Below, one piece after another: positions 7,377-13,359 of a stretch of DNA of 13,484 nt (positions are counted from its first letter, which is position 1; the number at the start of each line of letters is the position of its first letter). Below the pieces are notes generated by a model. The model was not told the origin of the DNA. It did no database searches and saw only the letters and a list, made by a program, of their open reading frames with translations. The translations under genes and the position numbers were made by a program. The stretch comes from Campylobacteraceae bacterium (GTDB lineage: Bacteria; Campylobacterota; Campylobacteria; Campylobacterales; Sulfurovaceae): assembly GCA_027063105.1 (NCBI GenBank), contig JAMOSL010000070.1, positions 1 through 13,484 of the forward strand, written 5' to 3'.

Positions 7377-8971
7377 CATCGTTTGAGTGGAATTTGATAG
7401 CCACTCTTTACCTGCATCACTATTCCATTGTTAAATATAAGAAAATCGTTAGCACTTTTTATTACTTTTGGATTACATAACTTAAAAAGAGTCTCTTTTA
7501 GCCACTTAAAACAGCTATTAAAAGCCACTTTTATGTGATTTACTGCTCCATTTAAATCTGCATTCCAAATTTTATTCAATTCAATATCTTTAAATAATCC
7601 CCTTTTAGCACGAGTACCTTTAAACTCATTAGCTAATGGTTTTTGATTGCTTTTTGATTTAGTTTGCACTTCTAAAACATCTCCACTAATACAAGATGTC
7701 TTAGAAGTATAAGCTTCATCAATAAATATAACTTCAATTCCATTTTTTATAGCTTTCTCCTCAATATAATGAATTAATTGTATAAAAGGTATCTGTATAA
7801 AATTTTGTTTGGTCTTTTTTCTCAATTTACACTTTCCATTATTCATAAGTTGGGCTAAATTTTTTGATAAAACTAACTGTTTCACATTATTAATTTCAAG
7901 ATATTCTACAACTCTTTTTGAAATTTTATGAAACTCTGTCTCAAAAAAATCATTTCGTTTTCTATATAAAAAACTGATATATCTCTTTAGTCTGTGACCT
8001 CTTTTTGTCCATTTTATAGGAATTTGAAATTCTGTTTTATCTTTTTTTATAATTATTTTATACTCTATAACTTCCTCTGAAATGGAGTTATTTAATTTAG
8101 CAATAAATCTATTAAATTTGCTATTATAATATTTGTATCTAGCTCCATCAACAATAATGGATTGGCTCTCTTCGTCATCAATAAAGAGTGAAATTAGATT
8201 ATTCAGACCAATATCAATTCCAGCACTATTTGAGATTATAGGGCCTAAATTATGAACTTTATCAACTGAAAGTTCACTATTTAGTATTTGCTCCTCATTA
8301 ACATAAGAGAAAGAGAGATAAATCTCTTTATTTTTCATTTTAATGGAAACTGATTGAATTTTTTTATCCAATACTTTAGCATCTTTAATTATTTTTCCGA
8401 TATAAAAATATCTCATTTTACTATCTAAATTTATGCCAATAAGATTTTTCTTTGTACTCCAACTATTCGTATCTAATGGGATAGAGTAGTTGAGAAGTTC
8501 AGACATTTTTCTTGGTTTTGGCATTTTAGGCATACCAGTATATTTAAGGGGATTGGCTTTATAATCTTTTATAGCTTTGAAATAGTTGTTAAAATCTTTT
8601 TTAAATCGTCTTAAAACCATAACTAAATTATGATTTTTTAGTTTTTCCCCAATTTCCAATAGGCTTTTATATAGTTCGTTATCTCTGTACTTGTTTTTAA
8701 TATAATGGATTTTTTCCTGTTTTTTTATACTTCCTGCTGTATCACCGATACAAGCTCTAATTATTTCATAATCCAAGAAATATCTATAATCTGAGTTATT
8801 TTTTTTAAATAAATCTATTACTAAGATAGTTATAATATTTTGCCAATGTTTATACTCATAAATATAGTTAAATAGATAAGTTTTATCATTATTACTGTTT
8901 ATTCTTATCTCGAAAGTTCCCTGAAATTCAGGCTTTACTTTTGCTAGAAGTGGATTATTTTGTTGACTCAT
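7376..8971 (-). CDS. tnpB: TnpB, RNA-guided nuclease of IS607 type (RuvC-II glutamate relocated, no zinc ribbon)
   Basis: A 531-residue TnpB; family members are omega-RNA-guided DNA nucleases that help the transposon persist. RuvC-I aspartate is D253 (SAGIDIGLNNLISLF) and RuvC-III aspartate D472 (WNADLNGAVNHI). The usual RuvC-II position reads KQLVLSKN (about 364-371) with no glutamate. A conserved-looking glutamate is E419 in IFIDEAYTSKTS, about 50 residues later. After that motif there is only one cysteine (C427), so the CxxC...CxxC zinc ribbon is absent. The core pattern resembles the TnpB subgroup with LVIGKN and EESYTSK motifs that is related to Fanzor proteins. Longer than the common ~400 residues. 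The start overlaps tnpA by 17 bases and the frame is undamaged. Confidence 0.9.
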   Translation of the reverse strand: MSQQNNPLLAKVKPEFQGTFEIRINSNNDKTYLFNYIYEYKHWQNIITILVIDLFKKNNSDYRYFLDYEIIRACIGDTAGSIKKQEKIHYIKNKYRDNELYKSLLEIGEKLKNHNLVMVLRRFKKDFNNYFKAIKDYKANPLKYTGMPKMPKPRKMSELLNYSIPLDTNSWSTKKNLIGINLDSKMRYFYIGKIIKDAKVLDKKIQSVSIKMKNKEIYLSFSYVNEEQILNSELSVDKVHNLGPIISNSAGIDIGLNNLISLFIDDEESQSIIVDGARYKYYNSKFNRFIAKLNNSISEEVIEYKIIIKKDKTEFQIPIKWTKRGHRLKRYISFLYRKRNDFFETEFHKISKRVVEYLEINNVKQLVLSKNLAQLMNNGKCKLRKKTKQNFIQIPFIQLIHYIEEKAIKNGIEVIFIDEAYTSKTSCISGDVLEVQTKSKSNQKPLANEFKGTRAKRGLFKDIELNKIWNADLNGAVNHIKVAFNSCFKWLKETLFKLCNPKVIKSANDFLIFNNGIVMQVKSGYQIPLKR

Positions 8972-9569
8972 CTTTTAACTTCTCCATTATCTTTCTATTT
9001 ATATGGCTTCTTTTTTCATTCATTCTGCAACTAAAAACATCTATTATCTTTAAAATATCATCTATCATCTCTTGGTCATCTGTTTTCACTTCACTTTGAT
9101 TGATAATTTCAATTTTTACATTATGAATTTCACATATCTTTTCTATCAGTTCATATCCAAATCTAACCAATCTATCTTTATGGACAATATAGAGTCTATT
9201 AACTTGATTGGTAGATATTAAGGTTAATAGTTCAGACAAACCTTTTTTTTTATAATTAATGCCACTTCCAATGTCTGAAATTATCTTAAAAGTCTTACCT
9301 TTTTGTGCCAAAAAAAGTTCCATCACCTGATATTGTCTCTGTAAATCATCTTTTTGATGTTTTGCAGAGACTCTAACATATCCAATATTTATTCTATCCT
9401 CTTTTTTCACATCTAATGTAGGTATAAGTTCTTTTAGTTGCTCTTCACTATAATATCTATGACCACCATTACTAATATATTCTGGTTTTAATTTATTTTC
9501 TTTATCCCAAACTCTTAGAGTATGAACAGTTATTCCAAGTTTTTTCGCAAATTTACCTATAGTATACAT
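8955..9569 (-). CDS. tnpA: IS607-type serine recombinase (TnpA) with MerR-like HTH
   Basis: A 204-residue transposase that moves the element through a circular intermediate using a serine nucleophile. Residues 1-50 are a MerR-like DNA-binding domain (MYTIGKFAKKLGITVHTLRV..., GGHRYYSEEQL). The resolvase domain follows: S68 in IGYVRVSAKHQKDDL is the nucleophile, and R133/R136 in VHKDRLVRFGYELIE are the expected arginines. This N-terminal HTH before a short catalytic domain is diagnostic of IS607 rather than of resolvases. The length is normal. The ATG at 9569 has AAGAAAAG upstream and a consensus promoter just beyond. Co-transcribed with the overlapping tnpB. Confidence 0.93.
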   Translation of the reverse strand: MYTIGKFAKKLGITVHTLRVWDKENKLKPEYISNGGHRYYSEEQLKELIPTLDVKKEDRINIGYVRVSAKHQKDDLQRQYQVMELFLAQKGKTFKIISDIGSGINYKKKGLSELLTLISTNQVNRLYIVHKDRLVRFGYELIEKICEIHNVKIEIINQSEVKTDDQEMIDDILKIIDVFSCRMNEKRSHINRKIMEKLKDESTK

Positions 9570-9590
9570 TTTATCTTTTCTTTTAAATTA

Positions 9591-9619
9591 ATTATATATT
9601 AAAAAAACATATTTGTCAA
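9591..9619 (-). promoter_or_regulatory. Perfect-consensus sigma70 promoter for tnpA-tnpB
   Basis: On the minus strand TTGACA (9619-9614) and TATAAT (9596-9591) are separated by exactly 17 bases. Both hexamers match the E. coli consensus at every position. Transcription would start near 9584, about 15 bases before the tnpA ATG. Campylobacterota promoters usually lack a -35 box, so this one stands out as brought in by the element and usable in many hosts. Confidence 0.8.
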
Positions 9620-9633
9620 TGGTTATCTCTATA

Positions 9634-9648
9634 TTTATATGGTTTTTA
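9634..9648 (+). repeat. IS607 end motif on the tnpA side (inverted copy)
   Basis: TTTATATGGTTTTTA on the plus strand matches the tnpB-side motif TTTATATAGGTTTTTA with one base missing and opposite orientation. It lies 14 bases beyond the -35 box of tnpA and just before the point where the DUF4214 frame opens. Likely part of the recombinase recognition end. Confidence 0.45.
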
Positions 9649-9654
9649 GATTAA

Positions 9655-10206
9655 CAGTTCATTTCCTTTCCAACACAAATAAATGTGACAAAGTTATATG
9701 TAGCCACATTAGATAGAGCTCCAGATGCTCAAGGATTAGATTATTGGGTTAAATTGGGATTATTTTTAGAAGAAATAGCTAAAAGTTTTTTTGACCAACC
9801 AGAGTTGGATATAAAATATCCCAAAGGTACAACAAATAAAGAGTTTATTGAAGCTATTTATAATAATTTGTTTAAAAGAGTTCCTGATGATAAAGGTTGG
9901 GATTATTGGGCAAAAGAGTTAGATAACGGAACTATTCCAAGGTCACTTTTCATTCTATCTGTTATAAATGGTGCATTTGGTGATGATGCAAAAATGTTAA
10001 ATAATAAGGCATCAGTAGGACTTACTTATGCGTTAAAAAATAAAGATAATATATCAGATGCTATAGATATAATCAAAGAGGTTACAATAGATTCTAATAG
10101 TGTATTTACAACATTATGTAAATATAAGATTGTTGAGTGTGGAACTCTACGCCCCTGCCGTTTAATCTCCACTTATCTAAGGTTTGGTGATATATTACGC
10201 ATATAG
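9655..10206 (+). pseudogene. Truncated DUF4214-domain protein
   Basis: The frame opens at 9655 right beside the IS607 end and has no ATG; the only start is a GTG at 9685 (173 residues) without a ribosome site. Two DUF4214-type units are visible: LYVATLDRAPDAQGLDYWV (about residues 4-22 from the GTG) and IYNNLFKRVPDDKGWDYWAKEL (about 58-80), each with the PD..G.DYW core. DUF4214 occurs in large secreted or surface proteins, often type I secretion substrates. The N-terminal part is missing, and after about residue 142 the sequence loses family character. Probably a relic cut by the IS607 element. Nothing resembling its missing part is found left of the element, so the event was not a simple insertion. 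Confidence 0.7.
10180..10204 (+). repeat. Imperfect direct repeat, copy 1 (left of the toxin-antitoxin relic)
   Basis: Starts AGGTTTGGTGAT, identical over 12 bases to the copy at 10736, then ATATTACGCATAT against GAATTATGCGTTT. Overall about 19 of 25 positions match. The GGTGAT..ATTA.GC pattern resembles half of a REP-like palindrome, but no second half is seen. Confidence 0.35.
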
Positions 10207-10229
10207 CAAATTATGGTGTTGTCAGGGGA

Positions 10230-10419
10230 CTAATAAACATCACTATGTGTTCCTATATCAGTTAAAAATATCATATTATCAATGTGTTTTTAGTGATGGA
10301 TCAAATGGATCAATTTGTAACTTTTTTAAGACCCTACCATATTTATCAATTAGCTTAGGATGCTTTTTAAAGAATTTTTGTTCTATTTTGATATATTGCT
10401 CATCTCTAACTAATGTCAT
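10230..10419 (-). pseudogene. Decayed RelE/YafQ-type toxin (internal deletion)
   Basis: The ATG at 10419 gives 46 residues (MTLVRDEQYIKIEQKFLKKH, then a short stretch ending PFDPSLKTH) before TGA at 10279. The opening helix with KKHP and the DPF.PSLK.H motif are typical of RelE/YafQ mRNA-cleaving toxins. In the next frame (10280-10230) follows DNMIFLTDIGTHSDVY and a stop, the normal C-terminal strand and end of the same family (IDIGTH..VY). Roughly 20-25 central residues, including the region with catalytic basic residues, are missing. It overlaps the antitoxin relic by 14 bases, the standard antitoxin-first order. Surely inactive as a toxin. Confidence 0.75.
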
Positions 10420-10664
10420 TGGTTAACTCATTGATATAATCATCTATATTTTCAATAGGTTTAAAACTTGATAAGTCACCACTTTTTATTTTTTTTAAAG
10501 TCCTAAGACAATGTGCTTCATCTATTTGAAATTCATCGTTAGAGGTAGAGATTTTTGAAGTTAACTCATCACTTAATATCTCTTATATCATCTTTGATAT
10601 TTGACAAAAAATACATGAGGTGAGCATAGGCATTATCATTTACTTTGAGTTCAATATTATGCAT
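10406..10664 (-). pseudogene. Frameshifted antitoxin partner of the RelE/YafQ-type toxin
   Basis: The ATG at 10664 (AAGGA about 9 bases upstream) starts MHNIELKVNDNAYAHLMYFL and stops at 10569 after 31 codons. The frame one base over (10570-10406) continues as DELTSKISTSNDEFQIDEAH with an acidic tail ending YINELTNDIS. Removing one A from ATAAG near 10585 would join the parts into a protein of about 86 residues. Size, acidity, and the 14-base overlap with the downstream toxin relic mark it as a type II antitoxin. The exact family is not recognised. Confidence 0.65.
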
Positions 10665-10697
10665 AGTGAATATCCTTTTAGATTTATATGGTTTATG

Positions 10698-10725
10698 ATT
10701 ATAGCATTTAGTGGCTCATTAACAA
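10698..10725 (-). promoter_or_regulatory. Candidate promoter of the toxin-antitoxin relic
   Basis: On the minus strand TTGTTA (10725-10720) and a perfect TATAAT (10703-10698) are 16 bases apart, with the antitoxin ATG about 34 bases downstream. A reasonable promoter, probably once autoregulated by the toxin-antitoxin complex; no operator palindrome is evident. Confidence 0.4.
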
Positions 10726-10735
10726 AGTTTAGTAG

Positions 10736-10760
10736 AGGTTTGGTGATGAATTATGCGTTT
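10736..10760 (+). repeat. Imperfect direct repeat, copy 2 (right of the toxin-antitoxin relic)
   Basis: AGGTTTGGTGAT plus GAATTATGCGTTT, the partner of the copy at 10180. The two copies lie 556 bases apart and bracket the relic. They may be an old insertion scar or degenerate REP halves. Confidence 0.35.
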
Positions 10761-10791
10761 TTCTGATTTTGATTTTAAAAATAGTATAATC

Positions 10792-10813
10792 GGTGCATTG
10801 AAATGCACCCTAC
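10792..10813 (-). repeat. REP element 1
   Basis: Read on the minus strand: GTAG followed by the palindrome GGTGCATT TC AATGCACC (8-base perfect stem). The 5' GTAG tetranucleotide next to a hairpin is the hallmark of REPs recognised by RAYT enzymes. Confidence 0.85.
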
Positions 10814-10827
10814 GGGATAATATAATT

Positions 10828-10849
10828 GTAGGGTGCAATTTATTGCACC
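10828..10849 (+). repeat. REP element 2 (inverted relative to REP 1)
   Basis: GTAG (10828-10831) followed by GGTGCAAT TT ATTGCACC (8-base stem). With REP 1 it forms a head-to-head pair like a BIME, 14 bases apart. It lies 48 bases upstream of the transposase ATG, so it would be in the leader of that gene. Confidence 0.85.
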
Positions 10850-10897
10850 ATTAATTCAATTAAACACAAAATTAATTAAACAAACCAAAGAGATTAA

Positions 10898-11359
10898 ATG
10901 GCAAATTATAAAAGAATTTTTATAGATGGTTATAGCTATTTTATCACAATTGTAACTCATCAACGCAATCCAATATTAATAGCCAATATTGATTTATTAA
11001 GAGAGAGTTTTCGTGTAAGTAAAAGAAAATATTTATATAAAATAGAAGCGATTGTAATATTGCCTGAACATATTCATATGATTATTACACCTGATGTCTC
11101 TAACGACTATCCAAAAATTATACGAGCGATAAAATATCATTTTTCTAAACATTTAGAGCCAAAATATTATGAACATATGGAACAATCAAAAAGCAGATGG
11201 AAAAGAGGATTAAAGCCAATATGGCAGAAAAGATATTATGAACATACAATTAGAGACGAAAAAGATTATTTGGAAAAAATGGAATATATAAAATACAATC
11301 CAATGAAACATGAATTGGTAAAAGATATACAACATTGGAAATATTCATCATTCGTATAA
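10898..11359 (+). CDS. REP-associated tyrosine transposase (RAYT, Y1/HUH, TnpA-REP)
   Basis: A 153-residue Y1-transposase-domain protein, expected to nick single-stranded REP DNA at the GTAG side. The HUH pair is H58/H60 in VILPEHIHMIITP. The probable nucleophile is Y130 in MEYIKYNPMKHELV, the RAYT signature block, preceded by the IWQKRYYEHTIRDE segment. A late WKYSSF motif is present. Many RAYTs continue 10-20 residues past this motif, while here the gene stops at once, and the stop codon (TAA in GTATAAT) belongs to the flanking repeat. The start has AAAGAGA upstream. No second transposase or accessory gene is nearby, as usual for RAYTs. Confidence 0.92.
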   Translation: MANYKRIFIDGYSYFITIVTHQRNPILIANIDLLRESFRVSKRKYLYKIEAIVILPEHIHMIITPDVSNDYPKIIRAIKYHFSKHLEPKYYEHMEQSKSRWKRGLKPIWQKRYYEHTIRDEKDYLEKMEYIKYNPMKHELVKDIQHWKYSSFV

Positions 11360-11361
11360 TT

Positions 11362-11383
11362 AGTGCATTGAAATGCACCCTAC
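11362..11383 (-). repeat. REP element 3, between the convergent gene ends
   Basis: Minus-strand GTAG followed by the stem GTGCATT/AATGCAC, almost identical to REP 1. It fills the 31-base gap between the transposase stop (11359) and the stop of the leftward protease gene (11391). As a strong hairpin it may stop or stabilise both messages, as REPs do in enterobacteria. Confidence 0.85.
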
Positions 11384-11390
11384 AATTATA

Positions 11391-12839
11391 TTATTCTGTA
11401 TCACCTTTTATTCTCAAATCAATAGAACGATCATATTCTATATTATATTTTTTTAGAATATCAGACTGTTTTTCTAATGCCTCTTTTCTATTTATGATAA
11501 CCTTTACGCCATCTGTATCTTCTAATATTAAATAATCACCTTTAAACTCTTCTATTCTTTTATAAAATGTATTAAAACTATCAAATGTTTTTCCGTTTAA
11601 CTTTTCTATAGGCCATAATGTGAATCCATAATTTCCTCTATTTATATCTGATGGTAAGACTTTCAACAGTACAACAACCTCTTTCTTCTCTTCTGTTGGC
11701 CACTGTGTTGCATAATATCTCAGAGGTATTTTATTTCGACCTATGGCTAAAAGATTTCTTGATAATGGAGAAAATACATATCCACCATATATGAAATATC
11801 TAGGCATTTTATCATACTCTTTTGTTTTAACTAATAATACATCATTTGCTGTATGTTCAAGTGTTATATTTATATCTATATTTTTTTGGTCTCTTATAAT
11901 TCCTAATGCTACCTCTTCACCCATTTGATGTTGGTCTATAAAATAATGATATGATGTATACTCATGAGGTCTATATTCAACTGTTCCATCATCTTTTATA
12001 CTATGACCATCTATAGATGTTATAATATCATTATCTTGAATATTAGTACTATTTTCAGCACTATATACTAAATTATCAACTAAAATACCTGTAGAGTTAT
12101 CGTCTATATTATAATACTTTTTAATTGTTGGATTTTCCATTTTTTGAATAGTAAGCCCTAAATCTGCAAATCCATCATAAATACCATCTTTTATATCAAC
12201 TAAAAAATGTTTTACCATATTTATGGGAACAATATAACCTATACTCTGTGATTGACTGATATTCTGCATAACAACCCCAACAATCTTTCCATTAGAGATA
12301 GCTGGGCCTCCACTATTTCCTGGATTAACAGCTGCATCAACTTGTACAGTTAAAAAAGACTCTCCACTATGTGCATAACGAGTATGTTCTATTCTTGATA
12401 CTACACCAGAAGTAGCACTAAGTGTATCTCCACCCATCGGAAATCCGTAAACAACTATTTTCTGCTCCATTTCTGGTAGCTCTCCAAGAGTTAGTGGAGT
12501 GACACCTTTAAAAAAATCTTTATTTTCAACCTCTAAAAGTGCCATATCTGCTTGATGAGATACATTTATGACTTTAGCAATATATCTCTTTCTCTCACCA
12601 TATCTTTGAACTTCTATAAATGTTTGATTTGCTACAACATGAGCATTTGTTAAAATTCTATTGCCAGATATAATTGCACCTGAACCACTAGAACGGCTTG
12701 TTGAACTATTCCAAGGTTCTTTATAACTTACAACTTTTGATACTGTGTAAATTTTGACTATTGCCTCTTTTGTCTTGTAATCCTTCTCATTAGCAAATAA
12801 TGATAGCGATAGCAGTGCTAAAATAAATATAAATCTCAT
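11391..12839 (-). CDS. Exported Deg/HtrA-like serine protease (S1C) with PDZ-like C-terminal regions
   Basis: 482 residues from the ATG at 12839, which has AAGGAAA just upstream and begins the signal peptide MRFIFILALLSLSLFA. A longer start at 12884 would put 15 extra residues before that signal and is rejected. The trypsin-like domain has the full triad: H67 (ILTNAHVVA), D98 (HQADMALLEV) and S176 (VNPGNSGGPAI). A PDZ domain follows at about 210-330. A second unit begins RYFIYGGYVFSPLSRNLL, a pattern seen in the Deg subgroup that includes plant Deg proteins, so it is not a plain DegP. Expected to act in the periplasm in quality control or regulated proteolysis. Its stop codon lies in the REP-associated repeat. 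Confidence 0.88.
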   Translation of the reverse strand: MRFIFILALLSLSLFANEKDYKTKEAIVKIYTVSKVVSYKEPWNSSTSRSSGSGAIISGNRILTNAHVVANQTFIEVQRYGERKRYIAKVINVSHQADMALLEVENKDFFKGVTPLTLGELPEMEQKIVVYGFPMGGDTLSATSGVVSRIEHTRYAHSGESFLTVQVDAAVNPGNSGGPAISNGKIVGVVMQNISQSQSIGYIVPINMVKHFLVDIKDGIYDGFADLGLTIQKMENPTIKKYYNIDDNSTGILVDNLVYSAENSTNIQDNDIITSIDGHSIKDDGTVEYRPHEYTSYHYFIDQHQMGEEVALGIIRDQKNIDINITLEHTANDVLLVKTKEYDKMPRYFIYGGYVFSPLSRNLLAIGRNKIPLRYYATQWPTEEKKEVVVLLKVLPSDINRGNYGFTLWPIEKLNGKTFDSFNTFYKRIEEFKGDYLILEDTDGVKVIINRKEALEKQSDILKKYNIEYDRSIDLRIKGDTE

Positions 12840-12853
12840 AATTTTCCTTAATT

Positions 12854-13333
12854 TTAATATACAAAAAGTAATAAATATACCCATAATCCACTAAGAGATG
12901 TTAATACAATTCCAAAAAAAGTACGAATTCCTGCTTTTTTATGTGATGCACTATGTAATCCAAATAATAATTTATGTTTTTTATCATTTATCGCTTGAAC
13001 AATTGTATTTACCCAAAAACCTAGTGTTATAGTTGAAATAATTATATGAGTTATTAATATAACTAAAGCATAAGTATAATTAGCCCCACTATCTTTTATA
13101 TATCCCTCAAATCCACCACCTAAACGAACACCATATTCAAAATAGCCCAAAACTATTACAGAAAAAATAAAAATTATAATCTGAACTTTACTATGCAGAT
13201 TATAATTATAATTTCTAGCAAATTGAATAGCAATAGCTACCAAAAATGGTAAAAGTATTACTATCAAAGTTACTAAATCCATAAAAAAAGGGGCTCTTGT
13301 TCCAAAGAATCCACTTGCAAACATATACTCCAT
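12854..13333 (-). CDS. Multi-spanning membrane protein, probably DUF420 family
   Basis: 159 residues with about four to five hydrophobic segments (near 18-38, 50-66, 88-108 and 138-158). Histidines lie at helix ends (H47 in NLHSKVQ, H95 in LITHIIIS, H127 and H131 in LHSASHKK), and it ends with LTSLSGLWVYLLLF. Histidine placement and the final TG/SGxxVYLLL helix resemble DUF420 (YozB-like) proteins, some of which are linked to cytochrome oxidase assembly. I am not certain of the family, and no oxidase gene is visible here. AAGGAAAA precedes the ATG. The protease gene starts 14 bases downstream, so the two are likely co-transcribed. Confidence 0.6.
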   Translation of the reverse strand: MEYMFASGFFGTRAPFFMDLVTLIVILLPFLVAIAIQFARNYNYNLHSKVQIIIFIFSVIVLGYFEYGVRLGGGFEGYIKDSGANYTYALVILITHIIISTITLGFWVNTIVQAINDKKHKLLFGLHSASHKKAGIRTFFGIVLTSLSGLWVYLLLFVY

Positions 13334-13359
13334 AATTTTTCCTTATTTTAATATTAACT

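Larger units (their letters stand above)
7298..9654 (-). mobile_element. IS607-family element (tnpA serine recombinase + tnpB), ends approximate
   Basis: About 2.36 kb carrying the IS607 gene order: a MerR-HTH serine recombinase gene overlapping a downstream tnpB. Related motifs of the form TTTATAT(A)GGTTTTTA occur at both ends (7312-7358 and 9634-9648). IS607 elements have no terminal inverted repeats or reliable target duplication and tend to insert next to GG, so the exact ends cannot be read. I set the left limit at the end of the foldable segment next to tnpB and the right limit where the interrupted DUF4214 frame opens. Both genes and the promoter look intact, so the element may be active. 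Confidence 0.75.
10784..11394 (+). mobile_element. RAYT-REP unit (single transposase flanked by REP hairpins)
   Basis: A unit of about 610 bases: two REP hairpins in opposite orientation, a Y1 transposase gene and a third REP. A 30-base direct repeat (10784-10813 and 11354-11383, two mismatches) and a 21-base perfect inverted repeat (10817-10837 and 11374-11394) bracket the gene. Both extend past the REP stems. RAYTs are known as domesticated IS200-like transposases that act on REPs. The limits are those of the repeats and may not equal a mobile unit. Confidence 0.75.

Noticed and set aside
10130..10230. Integron attC-like site (GTTGAGT core and CCCCTG/CAGGGG inverted repeat)
   Set aside because: Only one core-like heptamer, no matching RYYYAAC partner at the right distance and no integrase; the 6-base inverted repeat is too short to support it.
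10184..10426. 80-codon plus-strand ORF
   Set aside because: Antisense shadow of the toxin relic; cysteine-rich composition without family character, no ribosome site.
10406..10664. Programmed frameshift producing the full antitoxin
   Set aside because: No slippery heptamer is evident at the shift, and the partner toxin is destroyed by a deletion, so decay is the simpler reading.
11743..11928. Plus-strand ORF of 61 codons
   Set aside because: Antisense shadow within the protease gene.
12840..12884. Earlier in-frame ATG for the Deg-like protease
   Set aside because: It places 15 residues before a clear signal peptide and overlaps the upstream gene; the ATG at 12839 has a good ribosome site.
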